DNA from: Panorpa germanica
Lineage: Eukaryota > Arthropoda > Insecta > Mecoptera > Panorpidae
NCBI GenBank assembly: GCA_963678705.1
Contig: OY783217.1
Span: forward strand, 496,001-560,000
DNA length: 64,000 bases
Direction of reading: 5' to 3'
Part shown: piece after piece, positions 1 to 12,503 of the stretch
Layout: every line of letters starts with the position of its first letter
Numbering within the stretch: position 1 is the stretch's first letter
Notes under the pieces: model-generated
What the model was told of the DNA's origin: nothing
What the model saw: the letters and a program-made list of their open reading frames with translations, nothing else
Databases searched by the model: none
Translations under genes and position numbers: made by a program

Positions 1-25
1 GAGTAAGTTAACAGACAATAACAAT

Positions 26-566
26 GGGCTTGTGTCCTATGTCTTAATTTCTATAAAAGAGTACTATATATTGATAAAGTGGGTTACTAGAACCTCAAAT
101 GTTCAATTATTTTTTAATAACTCCTTATATGTTAAGAGATATTAACAATTAAAAAAGTCTTTTGTCTATTTAATTATTAAAGGGATTCAACGTTGTACAC
201 ATTCCAAATGCATGTGACAACATTATCAACCTTACAGCTCATAAACCTCTGCAATATGTATTTATATATCAAATATTATTTACAGCTATTTCAAGGAACA
301 ACAAAATTTCAATATTATGTCTGTCTTAAAAGGGTTAAATAAAATAAAAACTTATTATTCTTTGACTTGACTTGATTATTTGACTACCAACAACTACAAA
401 ACATTACCACAGCACTGACCTACTCAACAAATAACTGACGTTAAAATGCATTTCACGTTATACAAATTAGATATTTATTAAAATAGACACGCCAATACAC
501 ATTTGTTAACATCAATTTCAATCAACAATTGAAAAATCGACCACTAAAAAATGAGGACACAAGTCC
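26..566 (-). mobile_element. Miniature TIR transposon, family A, copy 1
   Basis: The left end reads GGGCTTGTGTCCTATG and the right end is close to its reverse complement (GAGGACACAAGTCC), so this is an element with terminal inverted repeats. The interior matches, in inverted orientation, the copies near 25.46-25.87 kb and 47.20-47.62 kb. Relative to the 25.5-kb copy it lacks about 80 bp near the middle. No coding capacity is seen, so it would be non-autonomous. I see no convincing target duplication and the superfamily is unassigned. Confidence 0.7.
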
Positions 567-1187
567 ATTGTTGAAAGGAAATATAGCAGTGTAACATAGT
601 CCTCAGAGCTGTATTGGAGGCCCATGGTCTACGAATATTATAAGACCTCTTCAACTCCATTTCATATTACTTTTACACCAAACTCAAATGTCTATATGCA
701 TGTTCTCCATTGGAGTTCAGTGTAAACTGCCTACCCACTCCCCCTCGTTCCCCTGTATCCTGTTGATAAGCTCGATGTAATCCTACAGGTTACAAACGTT
801 ATTTGAACTCGACACGAAATAAATTCCCGTATTCAACGGGTTCAATACAAAGTTAATAAGTTGCTAATACAATATTATTAAACATGTTTTTAGATAATAT
901 AAAATTAAATGAATTTTAATTAAAATAATTAATAGCTAAAACATCATTACGCAACGAGCAACATACACTCATCCCCCTCCCCCTGCCACTTCTCTACGCC
1001 TTTAAGAGAAAGACTTTTAAACTCGTACATGCAAAACTTATAATTATTGTTAATAATTTTAAATGTTATAAAATTAATAATATAATATTACATAAGTTTT
1101 AGTGGGAGAGAGGTCAGGTGGGAGGAAAGGGAGAAGCACGTTTTCAATCAACGGTCATTAATTATAAAAGTATTTTACGATTTAAAG
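567..1187. other. Gene-free AT-rich stretch
   Basis: No coding signal is visible. It holds short C-rich runs near 734-750 and 967-985 and a purine-rich run near 1103-1136. Confidence 0.5.
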
Positions 1188-1464
1188 CAGGGGTGAGCAA
1201 GCTTCAGTTTGAAACCCGTCTCAAATTATTGGGACATTTAAATAAAGCAAGACTAGGTGCAACTGAGGGCACGCTTTAGAAAACCCAATTGAATCTATTC
1301 TTCAGCTATATTCTGTACAAGGCATGTTATGGTTTTTCTGCTATAATATTTCTGTTCATGATATGTTGATCGTCCCGTTCATTAGTCAGACAAACATCTG
1401 GTAGTCACTTTTCTAATATTTTAATCTTGGATACTGAAAGTTCCAAAAAGTTTGTCAGCCCCTG
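1188..1464. mobile_element. Possible hAT-like MITE
   Basis: The left end reads CAGGGGTGAGCAAGCTT. The right end, reverse complemented, reads CAGGGGCTGACAAACTTT. CAGGGG-type ends are typical of hAT elements. The flanking 8-mers do not match, so the call rests on the inverted ends alone. Confidence 0.5.
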
Positions 1465-3895
1465 GCGTGAGTTTAGATTGAGTCAATGTATTACTAGTGA
1501 ACTAGCCGGCATTCTTATATGAAATTTAAACAATTCGTTTTTTTAATTTAATTTATTGTTAATATTATTTATATATTAATATTATTGTTATAATAAATGA
1601 TATACAAATTCTTTGATCATTAATTTTATTTAAATTTGTCGATAAGAGTAACGTTTCAATGTCGCTACTCTATACAATTACATTCTTACATTCATATAAA
1701 TAAACAGGTATAAAGACAGGGTCGAACTCGTTAAAGAAATATAAAATTTCATTTTTTAATATTTTTACCGAAAAAAATATTTGTTTCGCGGTATTCCTAA
1801 TCGTCATTTACGTTACGTCACGTTATTTTTCCGGATCCTGCTATGAATCTGTATTTAGTTAAAATACTACTAAGTTAAAATTATTATTAAATTAAAACTA
1901 TTAAATCAAAAATAAAACCGAAATATTTAAAAAAGCTAGCCGTCCAATACGGTCCTGAAGATTTATAAAAATAAATACATACAATATTCAAATCGACCTT
2001 TATAATTTTAATTTATTTAATTTATATTATTCTGATTAGATATTTTATCTCTTCAATGTTAATATAAATTTAATTTATTCATAATTCTTCTTACATTCTT
2101 AAAAAAATTCTAACACGATTTTAAATAAAGCAAATCGCATTCCCAATAAATTTCTAGTAAAATATGCTCCATATATACGTTAGCCCTTACCGCACCTTGA
2201 AGACATGACTGTCTTAAGACAATTATATCATTGTCGTGCTCAATAATATACGACCACATTTTGTATAAAACAACCTTCTAACAAGTGCGGGCATCTTCAT
2301 ATGCTCCCATAGCCCTTTCGGAATAACCAGACTGTCTTGAGACAGTATTTTCGTAAGAGTACACCTAGGATTGTCAATAGATATATAGATCATCCCGTTA
2401 ATTAGTGAGACATCTCCGAATATTGACTTCTTATTAAAACGGCGAAAACAATGTACAAGTTTATCTGCACTATAATGTTTTTGGTTGCATTTATGGTTAT
2501 CTAAGTATGGAATTAAATAGAGGATAAATTTCACATATCTCAAATTTAGATTTTGTAGAAGTTGTCTCACTGATGAACTGAACGATCATTATATTGTTTG
2601 GTTAATGTAAATGATTTAAACACTCACTTCATATCTATCAGACTGTGGCAATGCCGTAGAAAGTAAACCAAGTCATTGGTATTGAGAGTAACAGGCTAAA
2701 AAGTGACAACGAATATTATTAACGTACTACATGTGTCGTAAAATAAATTAGATATTGAACATTTTCTAAATAATCATCAAATAGTAAATACAATTTATTT
2801 TAATAAAAACAGAAGAATTTTGAATAAATAAATCGCGATTGAAAGTGGGCGTAGACGACAGGGTATCGTGGCCAAGAGAAACGGGGGGTTAGCATCCTGA
2901 TTTATTGGAACATTGGTTGAACATATTGTATTTCACAATTCACAACCACGAACATTTTATTACTAATTGGACGTATTTGTTCATATAAATTACATTATAT
3001 ATAACAATGCGAAACATAATTCAATTCTCGTCCTAACAACAACATTACCAATTACCATGCATTCAATTAAATGTGGAGTGTTTTTTAATATTTCAATAAA
3101 ATTAATATTGAACACTCTAGTACAAACCCCAGCCCCTACCCCCATCCCACTCCACACTATCTCATTAATGCATTGCAGTTGGCGGTAATTTTAATAATGC
3201 ATCGAACGTTGAAAAGGGTTACGTGTTTTAATTTTTAAACAAACATCATTATTGTATTTTAATAATTAATACATTTTTCATTTATCGATGAATCAAATGA
3301 GTTAAATATTGCTTTCAATGAAATTTTATTTATGGGGAAATAAATATAACATTTTCAAGAGGATTTGGACAAATTTAAATTTTGGCGGCTCCTTAAATGT
3401 GCATTTGATATTTTAATTGAAGTAATCACAAAAAAACGAATTTACTTTAAACTTTAATGGGAGAATATAATTTTTCACAAACAATTTCACTAATATGTGA
3501 TAAGAAAGTAATTCTATCAAAACAAAAATGAGCCCATGACGTATATAAGAACACGAAAATCTGTCCTAAACCCTCATTCATTCTAAATATGTTTTTGTTT
3601 CACTCGCACTTACTTGGTTGTAATGAGTATGAATGAAACATAAAAATGTTTTACGAATAAAGGTTCCATTATAATAAATAATGTGTTAAAATAATTTGAA
3701 TTACAAAACAATAAAAAAATAAACATAGTAATCAAAATTTTTGCTAAATATTAATACCGTACGAGTATGAGTTAAATTAAAATAGTTTTAAAAAATATTC
3801 ATCTCTCAAAAACAAAACATTGTATGTATTTAAAATTGAAACACAAAAACCACAATGAATAACGCGGAGCGCTGATCCTGATGCAAATGTCTGTA

Positions 3896-3932
3896 TGTGT
3901 ATGTGTGTGTGTGTGTATGTACATGTGTGAGT
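3896..3932. repeat. (TG)n-rich microsatellite
   Basis: Imperfect TG/TATG dinucleotide tract with a pure (TG)n core. Confidence 0.85.
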
Positions 3933-4494
3933 GCTTGTAATAATCGTGCATTTTATTATAATTATTAAAATACAGAAACAATGTATATAATTTGTTAAAT
4001 TATTTTCTACACATATAATAAAATAATTAAAATAATATTCACATTGCATAACAGGACAGAACACAACTACTACTAATTCCATTCGCAGTGTTTAACACCC
4101 CCTCCCCCCACACACACCTCGCTCCTCACACTCTTTCCCTCTTTATATCACTCCCTAACAATGTGTTCGAAATTCGAGTAATTTACGCACAAAACAACGA
4201 TAGCTAGAAATATGATAAAAGTCTGTTTTACATAGCTGAAAAATAAAATTCGCGTGTAGTTTCCAATCTGCATTTAAAGCAAAATTGTACCGACTACTGC
4301 TTGAACTACGTCCAATAAAAATAATTTCTATTACTTTACTAAAATATTTAAATAATATAAATTAAGAAATAATTAACAAAGATGTAGAGTATAAGAATGG
4401 GTCCTGTACCATCCAAAATATTCCTGTACCATTTCAGAGAGTTTATTGCGACTATTTATAGAAATCATATTTGAGATCCTGATAGTAACATATA

Positions 4495-4500
<6 letters not shown>

Positions 4501-4542
<42 letters not shown>
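4501..4542. repeat. (AT)n microsatellite
   Basis: An uninterrupted AT dinucleotide run of about 21 units. Confidence 0.95.
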
Positions 4543-4549
<7 letters not shown>

Positions 4550-6656
4550 TTCAGAGCCCAAATTAACGTGAGATAAATAAAACTTACAAATTCGCACTGA
4601 ATAAAATAAAATCTTAATATAAGTAAAGATAAAATTTGGATTCATTTCACTTTTATTTTCAACTCAAACCTGCTGAACAGTAGGAGTCGGAGTCGAATGC
4701 ACCATTTGCTCTATTTTTGAAAACTTATTAAACGGTTGAGTCCCGAAGCAGTTGATTTTACAAAATAGTCTTTGAACTTTCTATTTATAAAAAATAAATA
4801 CTTAGTTTTTATATTTGTTATAGTGTACATCTAGCTTCGTGTACATATTTATCCTCATTTTAAAATGTTTGTGACGACAGACGAGTGTTTTTGTATATTT
4901 TAATTTAACGCTATGACACTACAAAAATCAAAGAGTTTGATGTGGTCACTGCACTGCACTGGTCACATGGGGAGCGCCAGATTTTTAATGATTTTGTAAA
5001 AATCAGACAAACATTTTAATACAATGGAAACTAAATGTTAACTGGTCAATTATATTTGATTTCATACATGTTGTATTGCTGAGCAAATGCTGAAACCTTA
5101 GCAAATTACAACCAGATGTTTTGTTACTATCCTTGAAAGTATTTTTTTTTACAAATGAATATTTTTTTAAAAATTAATAAATTTTTTGAATACTATATAG
5201 AAGCGGATTTCCTAACTAGAAAATATATAGTATTATTTTCCGACAATATCATGCTAGTAATTCTCTCCATGTTGAGCATGGTGTATAGTTAGTTACACGG
5301 CCATAACCCACGGTTATAATTTTATTATAAGTTGTTAAATCCCTTTGTTTTGTGTAATTTAATATTAGACAATGTATTGAATTAATTTTAAAATATGTTA
5401 TGCCGTTGTTTGACTTTGCTACATGGTTAATTAGTTATTTATCGACTAATTACACGTTTAATTAACGTCTATGAAGTATAGTTAGCGTTCTGTTAGCGCT
5501 GGTGCTTGTGCGGGAACATAGATCGTGATTTTAGTATTATGGTATACTGAATTAACGGAAACGACAATACAAACAGCAGACGATGATTTAAACTACACCG
5601 CGCTCTACAGTGGAGCACACGGTAACGAATTGTTGGAAAAGTCTCAGTTAAACTTCAGTTAAGGTATAATAATTTTCCAATTCTATTTCCTTTATTGATC
5701 GACCACGAATAACCCTGCGTGTGTATACTGGGTCTTTTACGGAACAGTTAAAATTTCGCGCGCGCTTCACCTATGCCTTCTAAAAAATTTAGGTAGTGGT
5801 AGGGACTTAAGGTGCCAGCAGCGTTCAGATCTGGCAGTTTACTGACAAAGGCGAGCCTTTGTTGATTAAGCTACAGTTATGTTTTACTGGATCAAAAATG
5901 AAAGATTAGGAACTTTCTGTGGACTCTGTGAAACCTTTGCACCTAATCAAATTAGTTCTGATAGCAATTAAACCCAGAAAATATAGCACTAGTTCGTGGG
6001 TCCCATCTCGGCAGTATAGAGTCAGATATAGATGCATTGCGACATTATGAGTCAGGCATCTGATAATATTTAAAACAAAAACAAAAAAAATACAGAAAAT
6101 CTGTAATGAAATAACGTTTGTAAGAAAGAGATAAAAGATAAAAACTATTTAACATATTACACTATAATAAAAGTAAAAAATGAAACGCCATTAATAAATG
6201 AGTACCGTGTCAGTTTGTCAGTGTCAGTGTCAATGTCAAATAAGATGACGTCACGTCAGGGTGTCACGCTTTGCTTGATTGATATTAGTACAAGAACTAA
6301 CGTTAGTTTCTAAAAATATATTCAAATATTTTTGTTAATTCAAGGCACAATTCTTATTAAATGTGTTTTAAGTATGTCCAATTCCTAACAGGACTATGTA
6401 GAGGGGAAGGGGAATCTTTGAAATTCTTTTATATTTGCCCAAAATTCTTCTTGTTCTCAGTGTGGCCTAAGTGGTATTTATAGTACTTGGAAGAGTATAA
6501 GTTCTCATCAGAATAGATTTGGATTAGTAGCGGTTTTAGTACTTGAAAGTCTCGAGGCACAATTTCTTTGAGAGCTAATACCTCCACCACTTCCGAAGAA
6601 CCACCTGTTCACACTTGTTTAAATTGAAAAAGTAAGCAAGAAATGTTTTGAATGAT

Positions 6657-7045
6657 GAGCCAACGCACACGAGTCGACTGGTTGCAAACTAGCCGAGCAA
6701 CGAAGTTTCCAACGAAAGACAAGCCGTGTTTCGTGACTCTATAGAATTTTTAACAGTAGCATAATTTTATTGTATCGTATTTGTATGTATGTATGTATTT
6801 AAATACTTTTGAATAGTACTTGTGCACATCTCTGCTCATAATGTCACCATCAAAAGCATGCAACGTAATTGCCTTGCGACCAAGAAACACAGTCGCGCAA
6901 AACCAATTTCAAATCAGTTTAGTTTCGTTCGTGCAGTGTGTGCTCTCTCACTCGTATATACGTGCGTTCTCTCACTAACAACACAGTTGCATTGTCATTC
7001 GGTTCGGACAGATTCGGGGTCGACCCATGTGTGGACGGCCTAAGC
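6657..7045. repeat. Dispersed repeat B, copy 1
   Basis: From about 6735 to 7040 this matches 52570-52920 in direct orientation. The shared parts include a block around a GTGCACATCTCTGCTCAT core and a block ending in CGACCCATGTG. The outer ends (CCAACGCACACGAGTCGAC on the left, GTCGACCCATGTGTGGACGG on the right) are weakly inverted, suggesting an old MITE. Short open frames here are interrupted or shifted in the other copy, so they are not genes. Confidence 0.65.
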
Positions 7046-8138
7046 CTTCATTTAATAATTGTGTCAAGAAGCAACAGTTCTATAAATTTGACATCTAATC
7101 TAATATTTGACATAATAAAATTCTTGAAAGGGCAAGACCAAAAAAATTTTTTTTTTTAAATAAGTCACGTCACAAAATAGGAGATTTACAATGTGTGATA
7201 AGATGTGATAAGGTAGTGAAAAGGAATTAAAAACGATGCAAAGTTGTGAGATTAAAAAACATTGCTGAATGGATTTAAACCAAGGACCATCTATGCCAAA
7301 AGCAGTCATAGTTGAATAAATCATTACACACTCGTGTTAACAAAGGCACATCACAATATCTCTAGTATCAGTGCCATGCGCTCGTACTATTCAAATGAAT
7401 ACAACGAACGCCAATACATAGAAAAACAAACAATATCCTATATTCATTGTTTTCAATTTTATTATTTTGTTTATAAGGACTATTATAGTTATTAAATAAC
7501 ATCTCGTATAAATACAATGGACAACATTTTATAATTAAATAAATTGAATACAACAAATAAAATATTTTTTTAAAAGCCGTTCGTTTTAATTAATTTTTAC
7601 GCGAGATTTTAATTACAATCAAAATGTCAGAGTTTTTTTTGTATAATTATTCTTATTAGTATTTTTCAGCTCACAGTTCACATAGAGAAACATATTCAAC
7701 ACATTGAAATGTGTTACATTAGTGTTGTGAATAGTGTAAAAAAAACATCGATAATTTACGGTTATATCGATCAAGTTTATCATATCTATTCTATATCATA
7801 TCATTTCAATTGATTGTGATTGCTTGAATTTGCGAGGCTTACAGCATAAATTTAAAGTGCATGTACCTGATTATTTATGGTTTACTTCCAGGGAACTGTT
7901 CGTTACATAATGTGACGTTAAAGTTAGCATTCATCGATGTTTTTGTGCACAACACTAGTACTCTCAATACGCGCTTCGTTTCCAGCCATCATTTTGTGCT
8001 TTAACCTTTTAATATAAAAATATAACCTATTCATTCACTGATACCACACCTATTGTGCTAAAATTTAATTATGTTATTTAAATAGAATCCAGCATTGATG
8101 TTGAAATCGTTAGGATTACCTTTTTGTTTTATTCCTAG
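7046..8138. other. Gene-free stretch upstream of an exon
   Basis: No firm feature. A splice-acceptor-like TATTTTTCAG near 7664-7673 precedes about 46 open plus-strand codons, but I see no good donor. Confidence 0.4.
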
Positions 8139-8321
8139 TGTTCTCGTATTACGGACAGCAAATTGTTTAATATGTCTGCTTCAGATAAATGGATGCCTGT
8201 TGATGAATATGAAACTTTGATAAAGCAAATTGTTACAGTTTTGATATTAGTGAGTGCACTGCAAAACATCGATACCAGTAACGTGTTTGGATCACGATAT
8301 AACAAAAGCCTTAGCAGTTCG
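8139..8321 (+). CDS. Candidate internal or first coding exon, unknown protein
   Basis: A strong acceptor (TTTTTGTTTTATTCCTAG) ends at 8138 and a GTATGT donor begins at 8322. Between them are exactly 61 open codons, phase 0 at both ends. An in-frame ATG lies at 8172, so this could be the first coding exon (50 residues: MSASDKWMPVDEYETL..., with a hydrophobic VTVLILVSAL segment) or an internal exon. I do not recognise the family. The next exon is not identified. An acceptor at 8527 would add 14 codons and a stop (8528-8572) in phase 0, which is one possible ending. Confidence 0.45.
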
Positions 8322-9399
8322 GTATGTTTTCATTTTTGTGGTTTATTTAATTTAGAATAAGAAGTTAGAATTATGAATTTAGAATATAAACTGAACAAGG
8401 CAAAATAAAATGAATTACTTTATTATCTAGAGACAATTAAAAAACAGACAATATAAAACAAATAGCTGTAATAATTTAGAGAGTATTTATCATTTGATCT
8501 TATTGTTGAAGGATCGATTATTTTCAGCTGCGATGCATATGGTTACGTGTGCACCGAGTCACCGACAAATAAGAACATAATGTTCAAATCGTAATTAATA
8601 TATAATAATAAATCACAAACAATTTTATTACAGTACGTTTTTATGTGTTTCTTATAATAAAATATAATATAATACTTGTATAATAATATCTTTCGTGAGA
8701 GACAATATAAAACAGAAAAATAAAAGAAAAGAATAAACTATAAGGATTAGTACGAAGATAAAAGATGAGGGGGAGGGGGGAGGGGGTAGGTAACGCGGCA
8801 TTCTACACATTTACCTTTAGTCCCTGTCCCTGTCCCAGGTACAAGTCACCGACGGACAGAGCTACAAACGGACAGAATTACAGGCAAGCATCCTCAATAC
8901 ATGACACCATCAATTAATAAAGTGACATTCAACTTGAAGGCAAATGACCTCATCTTCGTGGCCTATACCTCTCTCATCTTATAACCTGAGCAGGGCAGTG
9001 CGCCGCACTGAAGACAAACCGAGCGTGGTGCTGGTAGGAGTATGTCACACTATGTAATTAGGAATCCCCTGATTATTTCTACAAACTCATTACTAGAAGA
9101 AGTTGAATGACATGTCAGAAAAAAAAGACGGGAAGCAAAAAAGAAAACGTATTCAGCAAAGACTAGCGCTATCTGTATGTTTACTTGTATAAATGTGTTA
9201 CTTTCAACATACACCACAAGTTGTGTCCACTTATTGCCATTAAGGGTTGTTTCAACTTCAATGAAATTTAACCCAAAAAATAGATTTTCAGAGATTTTCG
9301 ATTAGAACAAAAATTAAAGCTGAAATATAGGAGTATAAACCTCAGTTAACTGAGAATTGGAAAGAATATATCCTTGTAAAAATAAAAACAAAACTGCTA
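8322..9399. other. Gene-free stretch with a G-rich tract
   Basis: Contains a purine-rich run near 8764-8790 with three G5-G6 blocks. The remainder is unremarkable AT-rich DNA apart from the weak exon option noted at 8528-8572. Confidence 0.45.
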
Positions 9400-9690
9400 C
9401 TGCTACTGCTTCGCTCCTCCTGGTACTCTCACTCCTGTTTCTACTCTGCCATTTCTTCTCTTTCCTCATTCCTATTCTTTATCTCCACCATTCACCTCTT
9501 CCCTTCACTGCCTCTCTTTAATAACTGCCCAATATTCTTTTCGCTTTTTACCTTTTTTTAACATGAAAACTTAATGTGCTCCAATGTTTCTATCTCGTTT
9601 TGCCCAGTATCTGTTTCTTTTCTCCTCGTTTCCTAATCTGAATCTGGCAACCCTTCTCATGTTTTTTTGTGTCTTTTTCTCTTAAGTATT
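9400..9690 (-). mobile_element. Degraded LINE 3' fragment, copy 1
   Basis: On the plus strand this pyrimidine-rich segment matches 37640-37940. Shared blocks include CACCTCTTCCCTT..CTGCCT, TTTAATAACTGC and ATGAAAACTTAATGTGCTCC. The other copy encodes the C-terminal zinc-knuckle end of a non-LTR retrotransposon on the minus strand. Here the zinc-knuckle stretch is shortened and the frame is broken, so this is an older relic. Confidence 0.6.
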
Positions 9691-11454
9691 GTGGTATCTC
9701 TCTCTGCCGTATCCTTTTATATCTTTTGTTATAATTGATCTTCTCAAATTTTTCCACTGATAATTGGAAAGATAAATAAGACGTATATCACCACAGAACG
9801 TGGCTAAAAGCGTGACGTATGAAATGTAGAACCGTTTCCTTAAAAATGAACAATCAAATTAGTGAAATGTTCAAGTGTAAATAGACTTTACATGCATGTA
9901 GATTGTACGGTGTACGGTGCTGAGTTTGTGACTGACCTCGGAGTTGGTTGGCTGGTGTCGGTTTAGTGCTAGTGCCGTCGTCGTAGCCGAGATGGAGTAA
10001 CCGTGCTGTACGGGTGTTTGGATCAACTGGTCAAACCTGAGCCTGTGTACCACTCTAGAGTCTAGAGGTACAAGAGTAAATGGTGATGGTGATGAAACTT
10101 AGTGGACCATGTTACAGTACCCCTGAACTAAATTAAGTTGTCTTGTATATGTAATTATACACGAACTAATTAAAAAAAAGGAGATAATTTTAAAAGGAAT
10201 TTATACGCTTGTAAAATTAAAGCAACGTAAAATGACAATTAGTTTAGTGAGTCATGAGTCGTAAATAAAATAACTGGCTACGATTTATACTCAATTTGTA
10301 CTGCGAAGGTATTTATGAATAGATATTAATACATTGTTGAATTAAGTTTGTTAATAGCTTTGTTAGATTGTGTATTTAATTACTGGATTACGGATGTCTA
10401 AACCAAATTTAAAAAAATGGAATTGTATTTCTCTCTTGATTATTTTGGCCACAGGCACTCAAAAACTTTGTTTGATATTATGTCTTGGTAAAAATGATTT
10501 TACCAGATACTATTAATTTTGCGTGTGATCTAAAAATGGTTTCCACATTGAGTAGCCACAATTTTCTGTATGAAAGTTACAAAAAGAACTGCGGTATTAG
10601 CTTGTTACCAAAAAATATTTTCGGTTTTCTTAATGACAAAACTGCTGAACATGAAATAAAATCACTGCAGTTACGTAACCACAATGTTATCAAACCCTGC
10701 GTAATTTAATCTATTTCTGATCGAAGTAATCGTACTTCAAATAAATTCGTTAATTTAAACTTTAATTAAACTCTCACAAACACAATACATAAAGTAATTG
10801 TACATTTTTATCATTTAGATTTTAGAAGCATATATCCTGTTTGAATGAAATTTCTTTTTCTTTTATTTAGTTATCGTTAATAGTAATTTAATCCTAACAC
10901 TGTACGAGTATACCTCTACAGTCTATGTTCATGGTCTAATACACTAACGAAGTACTGCCAACACACAAACCCAATAACAATGAAAAACAAATACCATTAC
11001 CAACAAATTAATGATTAATCTAATTAGAATCTAGTAAAATCAAATACAACAACATGAGAAAAAAAACCTTTTTATATATAATTATATATTAATAATAAAA
11101 AAGCAATTAAAATCGTTATAAATTCACTTAATGGCATTATTCGATATTGAAGATAAACTTAATTTAGTTTTAGTTATTTTGTATTGGTCATATCAGTATT
11201 AAAATAATCGTTGAAGTTGTGAGGTTTTAGTAGCGTTGTCTTTTCATAAAAAACTTACGTTTTGATCTGGTGGTACACAGGATGTTATTTTTATCACTAA
11301 AGCATGATAGCAATCACAAGACAATAGTCATTTGCAATACAAAAAGAAAGTTATTAAAAAGATGTACTCTACAAATAATTCAAGCTATAGATTGTACTTC
11401 GCCTGGGCGCATTGGTGACAATATTATCATAAGACGGATCTACCTTTGTCGTAG
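9691..11454. other. Mostly gene-free stretch
   Basis: Contains a short unassigned open frame (10494-10709, listed separately). A segment near 11285-11350 resembles the interior of the MITE at 51814-51989. No clear exon otherwise. Confidence 0.4.
10494..10709 (+). CDS. Small unassigned open reading frame
   Basis: 72 codons (71 residues) from ATG to TAA, beginning MILPDTINFACDLKM and including Cys residues and a Lys-rich stretch. An acceptor-like GGCCACAG lies 40 bp upstream, but the frame has a TGA at 10473 between it and the ATG. It could be a small gene, an exon of the plus-strand gene hinted at by the 8.1-kb and 11.5-kb exons, or chance. No family recognised. Confidence 0.2.
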   Translation: MILPDTINFACDLKMVSTLSSHNFLYESYKKNCGISLLPKNIFGFLNDKTAEHEIKSLQLRNHNVIKPCVI

Positions 11455-11638
11455 AAGGACAACTATTTGAAGCGACACTATTTGAACATTTCAAAGTGAC
11501 TTTTTATCCAGCAGGATCGCGTAGCATTACCTTTGACGTAAATGAACATGGTGCCGATTCTAACCCAACTTTTGATAAACGTCTTGACCGCCAAATACAA
11601 AATATATTTAACAACTTCCATACCACACCGATTGTCAG
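11455..11638 (+). CDS. Candidate internal coding exon, unknown protein
   Basis: The acceptor CTACCTTTGTCGTAG ends at 11454 and a weak donor (CAG|GTTTTT) follows 11638. The open frame has phase 1 in and phase 2 out. It encodes 60 complete codons of ordinary composition (GQLFEATLFEHFKVTFYPAG..., then SRSITFDVNEHGAD...), unusual for such AT-rich DNA. The same frame is open slightly further upstream, to about 11427. No domain recognised. Confidence 0.4.
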
Positions 11639-11782
11639 GTTTTTCAATCTACTAATGTACCATACTTATATTTCTCTATACATACAAATATAAAATTAAA
11701 ACAAAGTCTTATCAAATATATAAATCATTAATTACTGCTGCAATACATTTAAAAACTATATGTGTATGTGTATATTAAACAG

Positions 11783-12041
11783 GTGCACGAGTGTGAGTGG
11801 CAATCTCTTTCTCCTGAATGCGTTAATTAACGTATTGATAATTATACAGCGTTTGTACGTTATCGTTGTCCGCGGTTGGGCAATGCGATTCCAATTAGAT
11901 AATGAAACAAAGTGTGATAGTGATGGTGATGGTGATGACCCATTTACGTGGGGCTTGTGGGCTTGTCTATCCACAGTGTTTTTAAAATCTTTCGAACATG
12001 CAAACTTTCCTGCATTATATTTAACCTTTAACGGACTATAA
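11783..12041 (+). CDS. Candidate terminal exon, unknown protein
   Basis: An acceptor (ATTAAACAG) ends at 11782. The phase-2 frame left by the exon at 11455-11638 continues here for 85 codons to a TAA. The translation has a hydrophobic segment (LFLLNALINVLIIIQ) followed by an Asp-rich run (DSDGDGDD). Frame compatibility supports joining the two, but a match by chance is one in three. I see no polyadenylation signal close by. Confidence 0.3.
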
Positions 12042-12109
12042 GAAACTGCTACATAAGCTGAAACTGACTATATGTTTGGAACTCCAAAATCGATGTTGAT
12101 AGATCAGAT

Positions 12110-12503
12110 CAGTGTTACCAACCCTACTGTTTTAACAGTAGATTTGCTGTTTTCACATTGATGTCCCTGTTTTCTGTTTCATTCCTAATTTTTACTGTTT
12201 TTCGATTAGCGTTCAGCTCCACCTATTACACTATGCAAATATTTTTTTGATAACGTGAAAATATTGAAGATGAGGCAATTGAGAATGAAAGTGGAAAATA
12301 ATTTTACTTTGATTTTTATTTTTTTGTTGTTGTGATTATTAATATAACAATGTATGTGAGTTCTGGTAACTAAGAAAATTGTTCATTGTTTTAATTATAT
12401 GAGCAAAAGTATGAAATCTGCCTTTTTTTTCTTTACCTACTGTTTTCTCCTGTTTTTTTTTTGCGAGCTGCTGTTTTTTAGTTTTTTGGGGTTGGCAACA
12501 CTG
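12110..12503. mobile_element. Non-autonomous hAT transposon with perfect TSD
   Basis: The left end reads CAGTGTTACCAACCC and the right end, reverse complemented, reads CAGTGTTGCCAACCC. Both are flanked by the identical 8-mer GATCAGAT (12102-12109 and 12504-12511). CAGTG ends plus an 8-bp target duplication are diagnostic of the hAT superfamily. The 394-bp interior has no transposase frame. Confidence 0.88.

Larger units (their letters stand above)
1465..6656. other. Long gene-free region with microsatellites
   Basis: AT-rich DNA with no convincing exon. It contains a TG-rich microsatellite near 3896-3932 and an (AT)n tract at 4501-4542. A 115-codon open frame on the minus strand (2223-2570) opens with GTG and shows no domain I recognise. 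Part of it (around 2390-2410) resembles the interior of the element at 1188-1464, so I read it as repeat-derived rather than as a gene. Confidence 0.5.

Noticed and set aside
3777..4645. Open frames over the TG and AT microsatellites
   Set aside because: Low-complexity translations (poly His-Thr, poly Tyr-Ile) are artefacts of the simple repeats.
11270..11470. 66-codon plus-strand frame before the 11.5-kb exon
   Set aside because: Part of it matches the interior of the MITE at 51.8 kb, so it is more likely repeat-derived, and it is in a different frame from the exon.
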